Shown piece after piece: positions 46,075 to 54,818 of a stretch of DNA of 64,000 bases. The stretch comes from Belliella aquatica (GTDB lineage: Bacteria; Bacteroidota; Bacteroidia; Cytophagales; Cyclobacteriaceae): contig NZ_BMFD01000017.1 in assembly GCF_014637795.1 (NCBI RefSeq), positions 1 to 64,000 on the forward strand, written 5' to 3'. Both the position numbers and the translations under genes were made by a program. The notes beneath the pieces are model-generated. The model did no database searches. It saw only the letters and a list, made by a program, of their open reading frames with translations, and was not told the DNA's origin. The first letter of the stretch is position 1; each line of letters begins with the position of its first letter.

Positions 46075-46383
46075 TCATTTGGATAAATACTTTTGCGCCT
46101 CCTTTTTTGTTTCCTCCCAACAGATTGCGCTCCGCTTCTTTACCTTATACGATTTCTTTACCTCATGAATCACTTTGTTTTTGACATCATAAAAATCTAT
46201 TTTGATACCATCCAACTCTAGCTCAGTGTATTTTCTTGCGCTATCCAAATAGGTAGTCTCTGCGATTAGTTTTCCTTCAGCCACTATCTGGGAAGTATAC
46301 TCCATTTGTATTCCATTGGCAAAAAGCTAGAGTTTCCTATGACAGATTTGGAGGTATGCGATATGAGTTCCTGTGATGTTCAT
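46075..46383 (-). pseudogene. cas4: CRISPR-associated Cas4 exonuclease remnant
   Basis: Minus strand from the ATG at 46383: MNITGTHIAYLQICHRKL-TAG-LFANGIQMEY, then VAEGKLIAETTYLDSARKYT and ELDGIKIDFYDVKNKVIHEV. This is the N-terminal half of Cas4, with the first FeS-cluster Cys (C14 in ICHRKLW) and the RecB-like D-x-x-x..E-V-K-K nuclease motif. The Trp expected in KLWLF is TAG (46329-46327), a one-base change. After ~46150 homology ends; the C-terminal three Cys are gone, replaced by IS4-side sequence. Cas4 acts in spacer acquisition, so this was part of a CRISPR-Cas locus. Confidence 0.85.
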
Positions 46384-46386
46384 AGG

Positions 46387-47577
46387 TTAATAAAGGAAGC
46401 CGAAAAGCCACAAGGGGATTTTGTTTTTATGGCCTATTTCGATGTTGTCAGCTATAATATAAGCATTTTGTTCATTTTGGATTTGCTTTTGTGATTTTGA
46501 CTTTCCTCCAATTTCAAATAGATCTTTACCAACTTTAAAATCACCCTTTGCTGAATATTCGATTGGATGGACCACGGAAACTTGATTTATGAAAAAACTT
46601 TCCCGAATACTTCCTTTATCTGCTTCTTGATAAGAAAGCGCATAAAAAATATTCGGATGATTGAGGTAGAGCTTCTCGGGTTTTTGCAAAAGTCCAATCC
46701 CCTTGGTGTCTGCATACAAACGCTTGACAATTCGTAATTCTTCCAAGTAACGCAGAAAATCAAGCAAGCTATTGCGAGCTACCCCTATGCGTTCACTAAG
46801 TTTGGTAATATTTGGTTTGAAAGGAACACTTTCTGCCAAGATGTGCAGTAATTGTTTGATCTTTTCAACGCTTGCATAGCTAAGATTATAGCTTGAAGGA
46901 AGGTCAGTGCTTAGCGCAATGAGGATAGTTTCCATCAATTTTTGCAAATAAGCATCTTTATTTTCAAGATAATAGGGGAAGTAACCGTATGTCAGATAAT
47001 CCTTAAAAAATGAAAGGGGTTTTATCTTATTTACAATTGGTCTAGCTAGCTCCACATGCCTGTTCAATATATCGTCTAAAGACAATTTATCAAATTGGCC
47101 AATATCCTGAAATGCCAAAAACTCTCGGAACGACAGACCATGAAGTTCATAGACTACAGCTCTTCGGCTTAGGTCTCCACGGGCATTTTCTATATGAATC
47201 AAGGATGATCCTGTAAATACTACCTGTAAGTCGGGAAAGTCATCATAAATATTCTTAAGCTCAGAAGACCAGTTGGCATATCGGTGGACTTCATCTATCA
47301 AAAGATATTTACCACCTTCATTTACAAATTGCTCCGCCAAACTGAAAATGCTATTTTCGGTAAAATATAAATCATCTAGACTTACATAAAGTGTTTCTTG
47401 AGTAGGAAGCTGCTTCAGTAAAATATATTGGAAGAGTAGGGTGGTTTTTCCCGCGCCTCTAGCACCTTTGATTCCTATAAACCTATTGGACCAATCAATA
47501 TCAAACATTTGTGATCTAAGTTTGAGCAGCTTGGTTCGGTCAAGCTTTTGGTAATATTTTTGAATAAGCTTTTCCAT
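46387..47577 (-). CDS. AAA_14 / DUF4143 ATPase
   Basis: 396 aa. Walker A at GARGAGKTTL (residues 40-49), Walker B in KYLLIDEVHRYANWSSEL, sensor-like VVFTGSSLIHIENARGDLSR, then a winged-helix region and the C-terminal DUF4143 nuclease-like part (VGKDLFEIGGKSKSQKQIQN) ending PLWLFGFLY, the usual end of this family, so the gene is complete. These ATPases are widespread in Bacteroidota accessory DNA; a role in defence or TA-like functions is suspected but unproven. It starts 4 bp from the cas4 remnant and was probably inserted in the old CRISPR locus. Confidence 0.9.
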   Translation of the reverse strand: MEKLIQKYYQKLDRTKLLKLRSQMFDIDWSNRFIGIKGARGAGKTTLLFQYILLKQLPTQETLYVSLDDLYFTENSIFSLAEQFVNEGGKYLLIDEVHRYANWSSELKNIYDDFPDLQVVFTGSSLIHIENARGDLSRRAVVYELHGLSFREFLAFQDIGQFDKLSLDDILNRHVELARPIVNKIKPLSFFKDYLTYGYFPYYLENKDAYLQKLMETILIALSTDLPSSYNLSYASVEKIKQLLHILAESVPFKPNITKLSERIGVARNSLLDFLRYLEELRIVKRLYADTKGIGLLQKPEKLYLNHPNIFYALSYQEADKGSIRESFFINQVSVVHPIEYSAKGDFKVGKDLFEIGGKSKSQKQIQNEQNAYIIADNIEIGHKNKIPLWLFGFLY

Positions 47578-47724
47578 TAGTGTTTTTTATATTCAACAAT
47601 ATTACATAAAAAACGTTGTTTTAAAAAAACGTTTTAAACAATTTAGTTAAGGTTTGGAGATACTAGATATGGTTTCTGGAAATATTCATAAGCCGAATGG
47701 TTAAAAAAGAGCTTATTAAGCTGA

Positions 47725-49128
47725 TTAAATAATACCAGCGATTCTCAATTCACCTTTCAATGCACTCAAGCGACCGTTGGTATAGACTATTTTATTTATC
47801 AGCACTTCAGTTTGACTCCGAATAGCTGGTATTTCCCTAGCAACTTTTAGAATTGTAGCTACTCTTGCATATAAATTTCTTCCTCGTTCGTTGAGAAGAA
47901 GTTCTTCAACTTTTTGCGCAAGGACGACTATACCTTGCTCTGGGTCATGCTCCAAGCAAGGGGTCATTGTCTCGACAATGTTCCATCTGTTTGTATGGAG
48001 AAGTGCATGATTGCGTGCTTCACTATATTTACCTTCCATACATAAGGCTGTAATGTATGCAGGGTGGTCATTTTGGAGTGTTCTCAAATACTTCATCCGA
48101 CCTTCCTCTTTCATCAGCTTTTGGATAATTTTGTAATGTTTTTTGGAGAATTTTCTCTTAATCAGGTATTGTGTGACTTCTAGGTATAAGTCTGGGTCTT
48201 CGTCTAGGTTGAGAACCTCAAAGTACAGCTCAGCAAATTCATGATGAAAATGACCTTTATCCCATAATTGCTTGGCGATGTTTCTGAACTTTTTGCTATT
48301 TGTGGATTTATATAGATCCAAAAGGTCTAGAGCTACATGGACACTTGATTGATAATATTTAAGTGCAGATTTCTCGTAGCTTTCAATTCCCCCAGTTTTT
48401 CTATGTAGTTCGGTGTACAACCATGGCAAATGTGTTGCTTTGTTTTTCTCTTCTATGACATCAAGCAGGATACTCGCTTCCGATCCAGAATGAATTAGGC
48501 TGTATAGACATGCCTCAAAAAACAATAGAAAATGTGAATCTTTAGCTTCTAATTCATTATGCTGATCAAAAAGAACTGTTGCAATGGTGAAGAGCTGATC
48601 TTCGGGAATTTGTATAGCCTTGAAGATAGGCAGACAGCTGTCTAAATGATTTTCAAATACATTAAGCATCGTCAGGGTAGGCTCAGGAACTTCATAGTAT
48701 TCCTTGTTTAGCTTAGCTTCCAAACAAGCTCTATATATGCCGATCATATATAAGAAAGCCAGATCAAAATGATTGATAGAACAATATCTCTCCACTTCAG
48801 CAACATGAACGCCTATGATTCTACTGATTTCTTCCTCAGCCATTTGTTCCAGTGCATCATATCCTTGGATATATCCATTGTGAGTAGGTACAAAGTCACT
48901 CAAATTCAGTTCATCAAATCTGATGGATTCAAGATTTGCTTTGATCAGATCCTTACTAGCCAATATAAAATCATCTTGATCTGTCACAGTCAGCGCCAAC
49001 TGTTTGTCAGAAGGCTTGAGGTAATAGTTGATAAACTTCTCCTTAAGCTGCTCGTCTTGTTCAAGGATAGCAGTGAGAAATGAAACCTTTAGCTGATCGG
49101 AAGCTTGTTGGTAGAATTGGTCAAACAT
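47725..49128 (-). CDS. Large all-helical repeat protein of unknown function
   Basis: 467 aa, no signal peptide or membrane segment, predicted almost wholly alpha-helical with TPR/HEAT-like segments (FAELYFEVLNLDEDPDLYLE, YSEARNHALLHTNRWNIVET). The C-terminus (LNERGRNLYARVATILKVAR ... LSALKGELR) resembles the helical tail found after SWIM zinc fingers in some proteins, but no SWIM motif (CxCx..CxH) is present. Likely a scaffold or a helical domain split off from such a protein. It lies between the AAA_14 ATPase gene and the cas6 remnant. Low confidence in the family. Confidence 0.6.
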   Translation of the reverse strand: MFDQFYQQASDQLKVSFLTAILEQDEQLKEKFINYYLKPSDKQLALTVTDQDDFILASKDLIKANLESIRFDELNLSDFVPTHNGYIQGYDALEQMAEEEISRIIGVHVAEVERYCSINHFDLAFLYMIGIYRACLEAKLNKEYYEVPEPTLTMLNVFENHLDSCLPIFKAIQIPEDQLFTIATVLFDQHNELEAKDSHFLLFFEACLYSLIHSGSEASILLDVIEEKNKATHLPWLYTELHRKTGGIESYEKSALKYYQSSVHVALDLLDLYKSTNSKKFRNIAKQLWDKGHFHHEFAELYFEVLNLDEDPDLYLEVTQYLIKRKFSKKHYKIIQKLMKEEGRMKYLRTLQNDHPAYITALCMEGKYSEARNHALLHTNRWNIVETMTPCLEHDPEQGIVVLAQKVEELLLNERGRNLYARVATILKVAREIPAIRSQTEVLINKIVYTNGRLSALKGELRIAGII

Positions 49129-49543
49129 AGGGGAGAATTCGAAATAGATTTAGATATTAAGGTTATAAAATTTTAATCAGTAATCACATCTTTAGTTAAT
49201 GACAAGATAAATGTAAATTTTTGCAAATTAAGATTAGCACCCAAATCCTCATCTTAATTATAACATTATAATGAAATCGATGTGTTAAAAACCTTATTTT
49301 ATATAAAGATATCATCCAATTCTTTTGAGAAATCAAAACCACTTTCGAAAGAATAACTATTACTATGATGTAATAAATATTCAAACCCAAATTGACCATT
49401 TTCTCCTTAATCTAATAATTTTGTAAGAATAGTTGGATAGACATTGATTGAAAAATGTGAAAGAACACCCCCAATTTTTCTCAAATCAGCCTTGGATTTA
49501 AAAAGAATCACCATCATTTCTCTTGATAATCGATTTATAGCCA

Positions 49544-49872
49544 TCAAATACCAATGAACCAAGTACAATCTTGAATAAAACCTTCAGTAGCCTTATCAAC
49601 CATAAAGCTTATTTCAAATGAAGCATGATCTCCAAAATGATGAATTATCCCAGCTTCTTTGACAATGTTGAAGCCTTCAAATGACAGTCTTGAAAATGTA
49701 AATAGTCGGTATTTGTTGCTATAAGCAAGAAACCTTGCTCGTGCAGAAACTGACTAAAAGCGCTATTAGCCCTGTCAATCGTCTTATAGATTGCAGAAGA
49801 AAGCTCATACTGATAATTAATGGGGAGGTAACTACTCCTTTCCGCTTTGCTCAAATGAATCCTAAATCTCAT
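49544..49872 (-). pseudogene. cas6: CRISPR-associated Cas6 endoribonuclease remnant
   Basis: The first 75 codons (MRFRIHLSKAERSSYLPINY, QYELSSAIYKTIDRANSAFS, QFLHEQGFLL) are a typical Cas6 N-terminus. A one-base slip near 49700 moves the homology to the next frame: FTFSRLSFEGFNIVKEAGII, FGDHASFEISFMVDKATEGF, ending at TGA 49544. Further downstream only short traces remain, and the C-terminal glycine-rich RNA-binding loop is lost. Cas6 processes pre-crRNA in type I and III systems. With cas4 at 46.1-46.4 kb it marks a decayed CRISPR-Cas locus. No repeats or spacers are visible nearby; 49129-49543 is otherwise non-coding. Confidence 0.85.
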
Positions 49873-50175
49873 GCTTCGTGGTTTTATAAAAACAATGTAA
49901 TGGTAAAAATTACAAATCAGAAAACAATGACATAAGCTGTAGTAGAAGGAACAGTATTCTACGTAAAAACTTATAAAATACTAAGTTTTTAAAAATTAAT
50001 CATAAAAAAAATACCAACTACAGGGTGTTTTTGTGCTTTTAAAATTCTAAACATTAAGAATCACAAAAAAGGATAGGCTAAGAGAAGTGTCTAAACCTTT
50101 TAAAAGTGGTGAAACGCTATAGAACCAAAGAAAAAACTCATGAATTAAACGAGGACCAATGCACAAGTTAAACCG

Positions 50176-50325
50176 AGATAGGGGGTCAATCCCGCAAGCG
50201 GGACAGGTTATCCGCCGGAATGTTAGTCGAATCTGACCAATCAGGCCACTTTCACGAAACAAAAACATTCCGATTCTGAGGGGGCAATCCCGAAAATCGG
50301 GACAAGCTTTGCTCCGGAATATCCA
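50176..50325. repeat. R2 multi-motif blocks (IS21-end-like)
   Basis: Two blocks, GGGGGTCAATCCCGCAAGCG and GGGGGCAATCCCGAAAATCG, each followed by GGGACAGG/CAAG...CTCCGGAATATCC-type ends. The first is followed by AGTCGAATCTGACCAATCAGG, repeated at 50725. Arrays of GTCAAT...CCGGAATA motifs resemble the multiple transposase-binding sites at IS21-family ends, but no istA/istB is in the window. Confidence 0.5.
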
Positions 50326-50364
50326 ATACTTTTTCCCTCAGACTTTAATTTATCATCTTTGCCA

Positions 50365-50800
50365 ATGTTCTCTCTTGCAATTGGGATTGAAATCCAACCC
50401 CTAACACAAACCAAAACTTAATTTTTAAGTATTTAGAAAATTTCATTATCCATACTGGCACATTTAGACCGAAAAGAGTGGCACAATTCGAACCGTTATG
50501 TATGGTATCCGCTAAAAAACCAAAACCATTAATCCAAGTGGCCATTCCCGAGCTTTGAGACAAACTGTGCTTCAAAATATCCTCTTACTTCATTCCTGAA
50601 AAATAACTTTTGGGAGGGGCAATTTACATCATCAACCGGGGGTCAATCCTGTAAGAGGTACAAGCTATGTTCCTGAATCTGTATGAAATTCTTACTTTAG
50701 GGGGTCAATATCCGCCGGAGTGTCAGTCGAATCGTGCCAATCAGGTTACTTTCGCATCACCAATTGATTCCGATTTTGAGGCCTCAACATGCTCCGGAAT
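50365..50800. repeat. R3 copy 1 with R2 blocks
   Basis: 50365-50625 is ~85-90% similar to 53190-53440 and 57185-57440: AATCCAACCCCTAACnCAAA, ACTGGCACATTTAGACCGAA, GAGTGGCACAATTCGAACCG, GTGGCCATTCCCGAGCTTTG. It is followed by further GGGGGTCAAT.. R2 motifs to 50800. On either strand the ORFs are short and not protein-like, so the 49873-50923 interval is repeat-derived non-coding DNA. Confidence 0.75.
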
Positions 50801-50923
50801 ATCAAACAGGGTAATTTTAATAATTAAAGTCAAATGTCTTGAACAAGCGTATTTAATGACTGTCTTGGCAATGCCATTTTTAGAATAATCGCCATTCATT
50901 GATCTTCTTCGAAAAAAATCTAA

Positions 50924-51580
50924 TTATAAGTTGTTTTTCACTTTTCTAATTTTGTCCTTGATGACATTAAAAATAGTTTTTGCCAAAAGATAAACTTCAG
51001 ATGAACCTTTCAAAGGTTTTCTATTTTCATTTGCTTTAAAATTTCTTTCCGCATTTTCGATGGCTTCTTCTATAAAAATAGGATGTCTTCTTGAGTCAAA
51101 TCCACCCTCGTAGTTTTCATTTACTTTTTTCTTCCAACTTTTACAAACATCATCAGATTCAAATTCCTCAACTTTATCATTTTGGTGGAAAAATAACCAG
51201 ACTTCAAAACATGGATTACTCTCTACAACAAACCAATTCTCTTTTAAATCACATTCAGATTTAATCTTTTTTATTTGCTCCTCCCGACTATTTGATTTGT
51301 CAGGATCAGAATCTAAAACAATCCAAACTTCATCGTTTTCTTGTAAAGTAAATTTTGGTTTGTCTCCAATAAATGAATTTTCAGCAAGATCAAGAAGACC
51401 TTGGGGCGAATTGTCATCATGTGGATTTAATTTATATACCTCGACATTAATACGAGAGTCAATTCTTTCAAAATATTTGAAATACTTGTATTCTCTTTCT
51501 TTGCCTTCACAGAAAATATATAAGCTTTTTGCTTCTCTGCTTGGAGCTTGTCTTTCAAAAAGCCTATTTGTTAAAATCAT
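50924..51580 (-). CDS. rloB: RloB-family protein (AbiLii-like)
   Basis: 218 aa. RloB/TOPRIM-like blocks: SLYIFCEGKEREYKYFKYFE at the N-terminus (conserved Glu), DEVWIVLDSDPDKSN (the D-x-D motif) and SNPCFEVWLFFHQND, then PKGSSEVYLLAKT-like C-terminus. RloB proteins are predicted nucleases that work with a RloA-type ATPase; the lactococcal AbiL abortive-infection system has the same pairing (AbiLi ATPase, AbiLii RloB). It overlaps the ATPase gene by 17 bp, so the two are co-translated. Predicted role: phage defence, cytoplasmic. Confidence 0.87.
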   Translation of the reverse strand: MILTNRLFERQAPSREAKSLYIFCEGKEREYKYFKYFERIDSRINVEVYKLNPHDDNSPQGLLDLAENSFIGDKPKFTLQENDEVWIVLDSDPDKSNSREEQIKKIKSECDLKENWFVVESNPCFEVWLFFHQNDKVEEFESDDVCKSWKKKVNENYEGGFDSRRHPIFIEEAIENAERNFKANENRKPLKGSSEVYLLAKTIFNVIKDKIRKVKNNL

Positions 51581-52916
51581 AATCGTGCCATTTTAAATCT
51601 TCTAAATTACCTAAAAAAGGTATAGAACCATATCTTCCATTTAAATATCCTTTTCTAATATCTATGGTTTTATGTTCTTTAAAATCACTCAATGAATACA
51701 AATCTGTGGATCCGTTTATGTCTTTTTCTGCGAACCAAATTTCATCTTGCCTAAATATTTCTTGATCTAATAAGTTAGATTCATGTGTTGTAAATATCAA
51801 TTGACCTTTTGTCTTTTTATCTAAAGAGAATTTTTTAACAAGTTCTTTTATTAATAAGGGATGTATGCTCCTTTCTATTTCGTCAACGATATAGACCTTT
51901 TCTGATGAAATTACATTCTTGAAGGCTGGAACAAAATCCAATAATCTTATTGTTCCATCAGATTCTTCGTCCAAATCAAAAAATGCAGTTTTATCGCTTG
52001 AAGAATGTCCAACTTTTAAAGTTTTCACCCAAATGGTATCATTCTCCTTTACCAAAATTATTTCATCACCACGTCTACTTGTTAATCCAATCATCTTTTT
52101 AGGAGCGTCCTCGACAGCCTTAATCAGTTTATCAAGTTCATTCTCATTGTCTTCACCAAAAAAATCACGAATGTTCTTTTTTTCTGTTCCCAATGAAGTA
52201 ATTCCAATATTGAAAGAACACATTAGATCTTCTGCGTATTTTTTAAATTCAATATCAGTATCGATTATATGCGCTAATGCTCTAGGCTTAGAGTCTGGAG
52301 TTATGATTTCTAAGGTTTCTGAAAACCAGTGATAAGCTTTCTTTACGTCTTTTAAGAATTTATTATCTCTGTTTGAAAGCAGTTTTAATACAGGTTCATT
52401 TGGTTTCACAAATTCCTCTAATAAGACTGTTTTTAGAACCTGACTTTTTTCATCATTCTCAAAGTCATCTAAAAATTTGATTGTAGTTTCTTTATTTAGT
52501 GTTTTTCTTTCGAAAATTAACTTATCTTCTTTTTTTCCTAAACCTGAGACATACAGTTCTTCGGTTGATATTTTATCTTCAGAGATTACGATTGCATAAT
52601 ATAATGCCGTATTGTCTTGAATAAATTCAATAGCTAGGATTTGCTCCTTTTGATTTCCGAATTTAAATTGCGTATCCTTTAATTTAAACGGGATTTCCTC
52701 TTTCGTAATCAATTTTTGAAATTGAAATAAAGACTTAATCAAATTTGATTTACCTGCCCCATTTGCTCCATAAATAGATGAAAGTTTAAGTATTTCAAAA
52801 CCATCTACATTATACTTATGATCCTGTAGAGTCTTTAGTCTATTATTAGGAATAGTTGTAAACTCTTTTCTTTCTCCAAAAGAGAACATATTCTCTATTA
52901 CAAATCTGATCAACAT
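51564..52916 (-). CDS. rloA: RloA/AbiLi-like AAA ATPase
   Basis: 450 aa. SMC/OLD-like ATPase: N-terminal MLIRFVIENMFSFGERKEFT, Walker A IYGANGAGKSN (residues ~50-60), a long middle insertion, then Walker B VYIVDEIERSIHP, and H-loop IFTTHESNLLDQ followed by FRQDEIWFAEKD. It fits the AAA_15/AAA_21 ATPases that gate partner nucleases in anti-phage systems. It ends at a TAG inside the rloB start region. A palindrome lies 4 bp upstream of its start over a predicted promoter, so the operon is probably repressed until needed. Confidence 0.9.
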   Translation of the reverse strand: MLIRFVIENMFSFGERKEFTTIPNNRLKTLQDHKYNVDGFEILKLSSIYGANGAGKSNLIKSLFQFQKLITKEEIPFKLKDTQFKFGNQKEQILAIEFIQDNTALYYAIVISEDKISTEELYVSGLGKKEDKLIFERKTLNKETTIKFLDDFENDEKSQVLKTVLLEEFVKPNEPVLKLLSNRDNKFLKDVKKAYHWFSETLEIITPDSKPRALAHIIDTDIEFKKYAEDLMCSFNIGITSLGTEKKNIRDFFGEDNENELDKLIKAVEDAPKKMIGLTSRRGDEIILVKENDTIWVKTLKVGHSSSDKTAFFDLDEESDGTIRLLDFVPAFKNVISSEKVYIVDEIERSIHPLLIKELVKKFSLDKKTKGQLIFTTHESNLLDQEIFRQDEIWFAEKDINGSTDLYSLSDFKEHKTIDIRKGYLNGRYGSIPFLGNLEDLKWHDYDFNK

Positions 52917-52919
52917 GAT

Positions 52920-52969
52920 TTTACGTGATTATTTCACGTAAATATACAGTCTAGCTTTTCGAAATTCAA
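52920..52969 (-). promoter_or_regulatory. Palindromic operator and promoter of the rloA-rloB operon
   Basis: Perfect inverted repeat TTTACGTGA (52920-52928) / TCACGTAAA (52934-52942), spacer 5. Minus-strand promoter TTG (52969-52967), 20 bp, TATATTTA (52946-52939) overlaps one arm. A further TCACGTTA half-site lies at ~53008. Confidence 0.68.
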
Positions 52970-53536
52970 ATAAATAGAGAATTTTCGTTTGTTGGGTGAC
53001 AATATCACGTTATGCTGTATTTTTGCTGCTGTATTTTTAAAATAAACTTATTAATCTCCTTCTAATGCGGATGGAATGACGGAGAAAAATAGACTTATCC
53101 TTAATTTCTAGTCTATAATGGTTTATCCCTAGATTTTGAACAAGCTATAGGCTTGAAAATCCAATTGATTATAATTTCCAGAGTTCTCAACTACGTTAGG
53201 ACCTAAAATCCAACCCCTAACGCAAACCAAAACTTAATTTTTAAGTATTTAGAAAATTTCATTATCCATACTGGCACATTTAGACCGAAAAGAGTGGCAC
53301 AATTCGAACCGTTATGTTTGGGATACGCTAAAAAACCATAACCATTAATCCAAGTGGCCATTCCCGAGCTTTGAGACAAACTGTGCTTTAAAATATCCTC
53401 TTACTTCATTCCTGAAAAATAACTTTTGACGGGGGTCAATTTGCATCACCAGCTGGGGGTCAATTTAAATCGTCAGAAGGGGGTCAATCCCGAAAATCGG
53501 GACAGGCTATGATCCGGAATATCCACCTGTGTGCCC

Positions 53537-53602
53537 AGTTGACAATTATCCGCAAGATTAGTTGTGACAAAATCACATACTAGTGTCATTGCGGAAAATC
53601 AT
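53537..53602. repeat. R1 palindromic element, copy 8, forming the 3' end of a gene
   Basis: GTTGACAATTATCCGCAAG at the left and GTGTCATTGCGGAAAATCAT at the right. Read on the minus strand, the right arm encodes the last residues (IFRNDTSM) and TAA stop of the kinase-like gene. The same holds for copy 9 at 57543-57606 (IRNDTSM). Confidence 0.85.
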
Positions 53603-54145
53603 ATTAACTTCTCTTAATTTTTCCAGTATTAGTCTTAGTTTCTCGTCCAAGGTTTGGTTTCCAATAATTTTCAAAACAGGATTTTTGGTATGTGCCAACC
53701 AAGTCTTATGAGCTTTTAAGGTCCTGTTGGCAAGTCCTGTATTGTGGTCATAATCTGTTGCCCAAGAGATAAAATCATTAAATTGTTTTGCTCTTTCTGG
53801 GTCTGTGTAAATGATGTCACCAGATCTTTCCAATTCCCGTTTTTTAAGTCTTTCAATTCTTATATCCTTTGGAAGGTATAGAAATATGATCAAGTCAAAA
53901 TCGGGAAATAAATTGTTTCCCCAATGAATGATTGAACCGCCCAAAATCCAATTTTCTTTTTCACTTAAATCTTTGGAAATAAGTTGATTTCTTTCGTTTG
54001 GATCTCGTCTGTGAGTAAAAGGTGGTTCTGTTTTAAGCCAAAAATAGTCATCACTGTCAAAATATTTCACTCCCAATTTTTTTGCAAGTAATTGCCCTAA
54101 CGTTGTTACTCCACTTCCCGATGCTCCAAAAATATGTAGTTTCAT
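53573..54145 (-). CDS. Adenylate-kinase-like P-loop protein, copy A
   Basis: 190 aa from the ATG at 54145 (MKLHIFGASGSG), where the two paralogues start to align; upstream ORF extensions differ. P-loop NMP-kinase fold: GASGSGVTTLG at 7-17 has Val in place of the usual Walker A lysine, FDSDDYFW, a helical lid, GGSIIHWG and LIIFLYLPKDIRIERLKKRE. Such proteins are seen as single genes next to accessory DNA; the substrate is unknown. The copy at 57578-58150 differs at about 14 residues. Its last eight codons come from an R1 element. Confidence 0.82.
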   Translation of the reverse strand: MKLHIFGASGSGVTTLGQLLAKKLGVKYFDSDDYFWLKTEPPFTHRRDPNERNQLISKDLSEKENWILGGSIIHWGNNLFPDFDLIIFLYLPKDIRIERLKKRELERSGDIIYTDPERAKQFNDFISWATDYDHNTGLANRTLKAHKTWLAHTKNPVLKIIGNQTLDEKLRLILEKLREVNMIFRNDTSM

Positions 54146-54189
54146 AACTTTATATTGTCGGTTTGACATTTTGACCAACGAAAACAAAC

Positions 54190-54280
54190 CCCTCAATTTG
54201 AGCTGATTTCGAATCCTGATTAGTCAAATCGAATTTATCGATTTACTTTTTAACTCTTTTAACTAACACCAAGTTTCTTT
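54190..54280. repeat. R4 copy 2
   Basis: CCCCTCAATTTGAGCTGATT ... CCTGATTAGTCAAAT...TTTATCGATTTAC matches 13936-14025 and 56886-57000. The gap 54281-54451 holds only a 38-codon plus-strand ORF (from the ATG at 54333) without recognisable features. Confidence 0.65.
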
Positions 54281-54451
54281 TGCAATCACGAATAAGACAC
54301 AACCATCAACTTCATTCACTGATCTAAATCACAATGATTAAGGCTGTCAAAAACCTACTACCACCTCAATTCAGTTCGGTTACCCTGATAGATGAATGTA
54401 TCAAACAGGGCCTACCGATAGGGATCGGTATAAGGGATTTTCTCTACTGAG

Positions 54452-54816
54452 TTAAATGTTGTTTGCATATTTAAGCTCTCCTTTTATTTCCATATGCTTT
54501 TTGAAAAACTCTGATACACTAAATTCATGCGATTCTTCCAAGAGAGACTGGACTACTAAATTTTCATAACTTTCATTTAAGGAAATCAATGAAGATGTAA
54601 TTTGAATTAAGGAATAAGTAGTAAACTGAGCTGTATCATCTAATCCATACTGAGAAGGTCCTGTAAACATTAAATAACTCACTTTAATTGAATCGTGGAG
54701 ATTTTTTCATTTTGAAACCCCATCCATAACTGAATGTACATTTTCGCAAGACTAATTGTAGAAAAAAGAATGGGGTCGATTAAATGATAGTGTGTTTCTT
54801 GTTCATTCAATCTCAT
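54452..54816 (-). pseudogene. Two short overlapping frames after the AbiEii-like gene, possible broken third gene
   Basis: The ATG at 54816 opens 45 codons (MRLNEQETHYHLIDPILFST...) to TGA at 54679; the next frame begins at the overlapping GTG (54682) and runs 76 codons to 54452 (MSYLMFTGPSQYGLDDTAQF...). The 'LNEQETHYHLIDP' start resembles N-termini of type I restriction R subunits and related helicases, the second half I do not recognise. The 1-2 base frame change at ~54680 suggests one frameshifted gene of ~120 aa that once followed the toxin gene by 3 bp. Low confidence. Confidence 0.35.
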
Positions 54817-54818
54817 AG

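Larger units (their letters stand above)
53046..54165. repeat. 1.1-kb direct duplication, copy A (R3+R2+R1+kinase gene)
   Basis: Collinear with 57058-58170: both hold CTnCTTCTAATGCnGAnGG, the R3 block (53190-53440), GGGGGTCAATTTGCATCACC, R2 (to 53525), R1 (53537-53602) and the kinase-like gene. Identity rises towards the gene end. The two copies are in direct orientation 4.0 kb apart and enclose the first AbiE-like module. Confidence 0.85.

Noticed and set aside
32952-46329. In-frame TAG codons in three genes (32952, 42502, 46327) as a sign of amber recoding
   Set aside because: The intact rloA gene in the same window ends naturally at TAG, the three affected genes are accessory or decayed, each amber is one substitution from a sense codon, and cas4 has further damage. 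Ordinary nonsense mutation is simpler.
54333-54449. 38-codon plus-strand ORF between R4 and the AbiE module
   Set aside because: Too short, no promoter or homology signal, and no overlap with a repeat that would explain it as a known remnant.
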